Below, piece after piece: positions 61,186-64,000 of a DNA stretch of 64,000 nt. The stretch's first letter is position 1; each line of letters opens with the position of its first letter. The DNA comes from Pseudomonas sp. NC02 (GTDB lineage Bacteria; Pseudomonadota; Gammaproteobacteria; Pseudomonadales; Pseudomonadaceae). The stretch spans positions 4,898,001 to 4,962,000 of the forward strand of contig NZ_CP025624.1 in assembly GCF_002874965.1 (NCBI RefSeq), read 5' to 3'. The notes beneath the pieces are model-generated. The model had not been told where the DNA came from. It worked only from the letters and a program-made list of their open reading frames with translations, and ran no database searches. The position numbers and the translations under genes were made by a program.

Positions 61186-63083
61186 CATTTCGTCGCCGTT
61201 GGGACATCAACACCCGGACCCAGCTCATTACCCTGGGCCCGGCACTCCTGCTGACGCTGCTGTTGATCAGCTTCTTCACCTTCGTGCGGATCCAGGACCT
61301 GCGCCAGGAACTGGACCACACCGGCCAGTTGATCGCCAACCAACTGGCGCCGGCCACCGAATACGGGGTGATTTCCGGCAACAACGACGTGCTTGAAAGC
61401 CTGTTGCGGGCCACCCTCGCCACGCCGCACGTGCGCTTCCTGGAGATTCAGGACAGCGCAGAAAATATCCTGGTGTATGTCGAGCAACCGTCGGAGAAGC
61501 ACGATCGCTCGCTGTCGGTGAAAGTCTTCCAGGCGCCGATTCGCCTGCAACATATCCAGCTGGGCAATGACTTCTTCCAGGACAGTACTGCCGAGCCCAA
61601 GGCCCCGCGCGCGGACTACCTGGGGCGAGTGATTGTCGGCATGTCCAACGATGCGTTCAGCCAGCGCCAGCAGGAAATCCTGTTCAAGGCCGGGATTCTC
61701 GCGCTGTTCGCCCTGCTGTTTACCTTCCTGCTGGCCCGGCGCCTGGCGGCCAGCCTGTCGCAACCGATCAGCGCCATGGGCAATGCGGTCAAGGCGATCC
61801 AGCAGGGCGATTACCAGACGCCGCTGCCCATCGTGGATGACTCGGAGCTGGGCGACCTGTCGCGCCACATCAATAACCTCGCCGATGGCTTGAACCAGGC
61901 CAGTCGTGAACAGCACCAGGCCATGGCCCAGTTGATCCAGACCCGCGAAGAAGCCGAGCGGGCGAACAATGCCAAGTCGGACTTCCTGGCGATGATGAGC
62001 CATGAATTGCGCACGCCGATGAATGGGGTGCTGGGCATGCTGCAACTGCTGGAAACCACCGACATGACCGAGGAACAGACCGAATACGCGGCACTGGCCT
62101 CGGAGTCCACCGAACACCTGCTGAAGGTGATCAACGACATCCTCGACTTCTCGCGCATCGAGCGCGCGGCCCTGGAGCTTGAGCACATTCCGTTCGACCT
62201 GGTGGAGCTGATCAGCAGTTGCGCCCAGGCCTTCCAGCACGCCGCCCAACAACGCGGGCTGGCGCTCGAAGTGCCGATCCCCCAGGGCCTGGGCTCGCTG
62301 CAAGTACAGGGCGACCCGACCCGCATCCGGCAGATTTTGGTGAACCTGATCGGCAATGCCCTGAAGTTCACCGAGCAGGGCACCGTCACCGTCGAACCCC
62401 ACTGGCAGACCCTGGACCATGAATTGCTGTGGTTCACCTGCACCGTGCGCGATAGCGGGATTGGCATTTCCGCCGAGCGCCTGGAACTGATGTTCGATGC
62501 GTTCCAGCAAGCCGACAGTTCCATTTCAAGACGTTACGGCGGCACCGGACTGGGACTGCCTATCGCACGCACCCTGGCCGAACGCATGGGCGGCACCCTG
62601 CGCGCCCAGAGCGAAGAAGGCCACGGCTCGGTGTTTACCCTGGAAATTCCGCTGGCGATCTACCAGCAGAGCTTGCCGGTGCTCGCGCCGAATACCGAAG
62701 GCAATGGCCGTGCGGGCGAAGGGCGCAACGTGTTGCTGGTGGAAGACAACCCGGTCAATCGCACGGTGGTCGAAGCCATGCTGCGCAGCCTGGGGTTCGA
62801 GGTGAGCATCGCCACCGACGGCGCCGAAGCGATTCGCAGCGCCGAGAGCCTGATTTTTACCGCAATCCTGATGGACTGCCGACTGCCGGGCATCGATGGC
62901 TACGAGGCTACCCGGCAGATTCGCCAGTTGCCCGGTTGCGCCGAGCTGCCAATCATTGCCCTCACGGCCAATGCCTTGCAGGGCGATCGCGAAGCCTGCC
63001 TGGCAGCTGGAATGAACGATTACCTGGCAAAGCCGTTCAAACGCACGGATTTGCAGCAAATCCTGCAGAGATGGGTGCAGTAA
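61182..63083 (+). CDS. Hybrid sensor histidine kinase (PA1611-like)
   Basis: 633 residues from the ATG at 61182. TM1 about 17-39, periplasmic sensor (about 40-165), TM2 about 168-188, HAMP about 188-240. H-box MMSHELRTPMNGVLGML with His274, ATPase domain (NLIGNALKF, DSGIGI, GTGLGLPIA), and a C-terminal receiver with Asp565 (LMDCRLPGIDG) and Lys in LAKPFKR. There is no HPt domain, so phosphate must pass to a separate HPt. By neighbourhood (gpsA, fabA) and architecture it corresponds to PA1611, which interacts with RetS and feeds HptB in P. aeruginosa. Confidence 0.9.
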   Translation: MTFRRRWDINTRTQLITLGPALLLTLLLISFFTFVRIQDLRQELDHTGQLIANQLAPATEYGVISGNNDVLESLLRATLATPHVRFLEIQDSAENILVYVEQPSEKHDRSLSVKVFQAPIRLQHIQLGNDFFQDSTAEPKAPRADYLGRVIVGMSNDAFSQRQQEILFKAGILALFALLFTFLLARRLAASLSQPISAMGNAVKAIQQGDYQTPLPIVDDSELGDLSRHINNLADGLNQASREQHQAMAQLIQTREEAERANNAKSDFLAMMSHELRTPMNGVLGMLQLLETTDMTEEQTEYAALASESTEHLLKVINDILDFSRIERAALELEHIPFDLVELISSCAQAFQHAAQQRGLALEVPIPQGLGSLQVQGDPTRIRQILVNLIGNALKFTEQGTVTVEPHWQTLDHELLWFTCTVRDSGIGISAERLELMFDAFQQADSSISRRYGGTGLGLPIARTLAERMGGTLRAQSEEGHGSVFTLEIPLAIYQQSLPVLAPNTEGNGRAGEGRNVLLVEDNPVNRTVVEAMLRSLGFEVSIATDGAEAIRSAESLIFTAILMDCRLPGIDGYEATRQIRQLPGCAELPIIALTANALQGDREACLAAGMNDYLAKPFKRTDLQQILQRWVQ

Positions 63084-63157
63084 CACGGTGCCATCAGCCA
63101 ACTGCGACTGGCGTGAAAGACGAAAGTGCGGCAGTCTTAGGCACCCGAACGGGCCCG

Positions 63158-63180
63158 TAAACCGGCCCGGTTTATAATTT
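63158..63180 (+). terminator. Weak terminator-like hairpin after the hybrid kinase gene
   Basis: TAAACCG / CGGTTTA stem with GCC loop followed by a TAATTT tail, 75 bases after the kinase stop. Confidence 0.45.
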
Positions 63181-63182
63181 CA

Positions 63183-63196
63183 GTGCACAAGTGTAC
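63183..63196 (+). promoter_or_regulatory. Candidate operator upstream of fabA
   Basis: Dyad GTGCAC-AA-GTGTAC in the fabA leader, about 135 bases before its start codon. Fatty-acid-responsive repressors bind such palindromes in front of unsaturated fatty acid genes; the identity of the regulator is unknown. Confidence 0.35.
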
Positions 63197-63331
63197 ATTC
63201 ATGACCTTGACGCTGTGACTTTCACTACAACGCAATAGTCTATGTGTAGGCTGCCGATATGAGGCATGAACGCTTCAGTCGGCCGGGAAGATTTGCCCTG
63301 CCCTGCCGCATGGGATTATTGAGGAGCTCGC

Positions 63332-63847
63332 ATGACCAAACAAAACGCCTTTACTCGGGAAGACCTGCTGCGCTGCAGTCGCGGTGAGCTGTTCGGCCCA
63401 GGTAACGCGCAACTGCCCGCCCCGAACATGCTGATGGTGGATCGCATCACCCATATCAGCGAAGAGGGTGGCAAGTACGGCAAAGGTGAATTGGTCGCCG
63501 AGCTGGATATCACCCCTGACCTGTGGTTTTTCGCCTGCCATTTCGAAGGCGATCCGGTGATGCCGGGCTGCCTGGGCCTTGACGCCATGTGGCAGCTGGT
63601 CGGTTTCTACCTGGGCTGGCAAGGCCTGCCGGGCCGCGGTCGCGCCCTGGGTTCGGGCGAAGTGAAGTTCTTTGGCCAGGTCTTGCCGACCGCCAAGAAA
63701 GTCACTTACAACATTCAAATCAAGCGCGTCCTCAAGGGCAAGCTGAACCTGGCCATTGCCGATGGTTCGGTGACTGTCGACGGTCGCGAGATTTATACTG
63801 CCGAAGGCCTTCGGGTCGGCGTATTCACTTCCACTGACAACTTTTAA
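63332..63847 (+). CDS. fabA: 3-hydroxydecanoyl-ACP dehydratase/isomerase FabA
   Basis: 171 residues, the standard FabA length. Catalytic His70 ([14 protein letters not shown]) and Asp84 (LGLDAMWQ) are in place. The enzyme makes cis-3-decenoyl-ACP, the branch point for unsaturated fatty acids. GAGGAG lies 8 bases upstream. fabB starts 11 bases downstream, so the two form an operon. Confidence 0.98.
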   Translation: MTKQNAFTREDLLRCSRGELFGPGNAQLPAPNMLMVDRITHISEEGGKYGKGELVAELDITPDLWFFACHFEGDPVMPGCLGLDAMWQLVGFYLGWQGLPGRGRALGSGEVKFFGQVLPTAKKVTYNIQIKRVLKGKLNLAIADGSVTVDGREIYTAEGLRVGVFTSTDNF

Positions 63848-63858
63848 GGGTTATCCGC

Positions 63859-64000
63859 ATGCGCCGCGTCGTTATCACTGGTCTGGGCATTGTTTCGTGC
63901 CTGGGCAATGACAAAGAGACCGTCTCCGCTAACCTGCGTGCAAGTCGCCCTGGCATCCGCTTCAACCCGGAATATGCCGAAATGGGTCTGCGTAGCCAGG
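63859..64000 (+). CDS. fabB: 3-oxoacyl-ACP synthase I FabB (3' end outside window)
   Basis: The first 47 codons are present: [20 protein letters not shown], then [13 protein letters not shown] and EMGLRSQ, the conserved N-terminus of beta-ketoacyl-ACP synthase I. It works with FabA in unsaturated fatty acid elongation. The reading frame runs off the window edge; the catalytic Cys and His residues lie beyond it. Confidence 0.96.
   Translation, partial: MRRVVITGLGIVSCLGNDKETVSANLRASRPGIRFNPEYAEMGLRSQ

Noticed and set aside
63207..63240. fabA promoter with TTGACG as -35
   Set aside because: No acceptable -10 box was found 16-18 bases downstream, so only the upstream dyad was reported, at low confidence.

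Overview
The window reads as a chromosomal segment of a fluorescent Pseudomonas, most likely the P. fluorescens group. Evidence is the high GC content, canonical Pseudomonas proteins (KdpDE, RdgC, GpsA, PyrF, FabA/FabB, a large FadE), Pseudomonas REP/REPIN palindromes, and many TonB-dependent receptors and one-component regulators. From memory, kdpDE and gpsA-fabAB also lie fairly close together in P. aeruginosa PAO1, so the two ends look like conserved core and the middle like accessory material. I see no phage, insertion sequence or CRISPR array.

Layout. 1-5.5 kb: 3' part of kdpD, kdpE, then a LysR regulator divergent from a DHA2-type MFS exporter. 5.5-10.4 kb: a FecI-FecR-FecA iron-signalling cassette bracketed by two almost identical tRNA-Asp/tRNA-Val units. 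10.4-13 kb: rdgC, a BASS-family transporter, and a sugE/gdx guanidinium exporter behind a guanidine-II (mini-ykkC) riboswitch. 13-14.6 kb: an AT-richer gene for an RTX-repeat/M91-type zinc metallopeptidase with a good HrpL (hrp-box) promoter and a type III effector-like N-terminus. 14.6-20 kb: MFS-acyltransferase fusion, TDT-family channel, cupin, MFS efflux pump and its TetR. 20-21 kb: a G-quadruplex-type GGGTTT tract and the first copy of an 0.8-kb composite inverted repeat with a REPIN core. 21-29 kb: YadGH-type ABC transporter, GST, transglutaminase-like protein, FadE, a small conserved protein, LysR and an AlaX editing protein. 29-37 kb: PhoD phosphatase and GNAT enzyme; an exbD-tonB-receptor-exbB operon; a secreted phospholipase D-like protein. 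37-38.5 kb: two small lipoproteins and a duplicated tRNA-Gly/tRNA-Glu pair. 38.7-47 kb: membrane-anchored coiled protein, hydrolase, chemoreceptor, MocR regulator, SDR, CurA-like reductase, pyrF. 47-55 kb: a two-component system, AI-2E-family permease, DUF4892 protein, and a four-gene acyl-CoA synthetase/thioesterase/hydrolase operon. 55.3-56.1 kb: the second composite repeat, with its core inverted relative to the first. 56-64 kb: sixA, a DUF4389-type protein, gpsA, a coupled TonB receptor/periplasmic binding protein/hybrid kinase operon, fabA and the start of fabB.

Themes. Iron or substrate uptake and signalling at the outer membrane recur three times (FecIRA; the self-contained ExbBD-TonB-receptor operon; the receptor-binding protein-kinase operon). 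Several regulators sit divergent from a likely single target (LysR/MFS, TetR/MFS, LysR/alaX). The two most interesting objects are the putative hrp-box-driven RTX-M91 effector and the coupled receptor/binding protein/hybrid kinase module. The invertible-looking repeat pair is the most interesting non-coding signal.

Start codons were reassigned where a Shine-Dalgarno sequence, signal peptide or gene overlap favoured an internal start. Family names come from sequence motifs recognised by eye; no database search was run.
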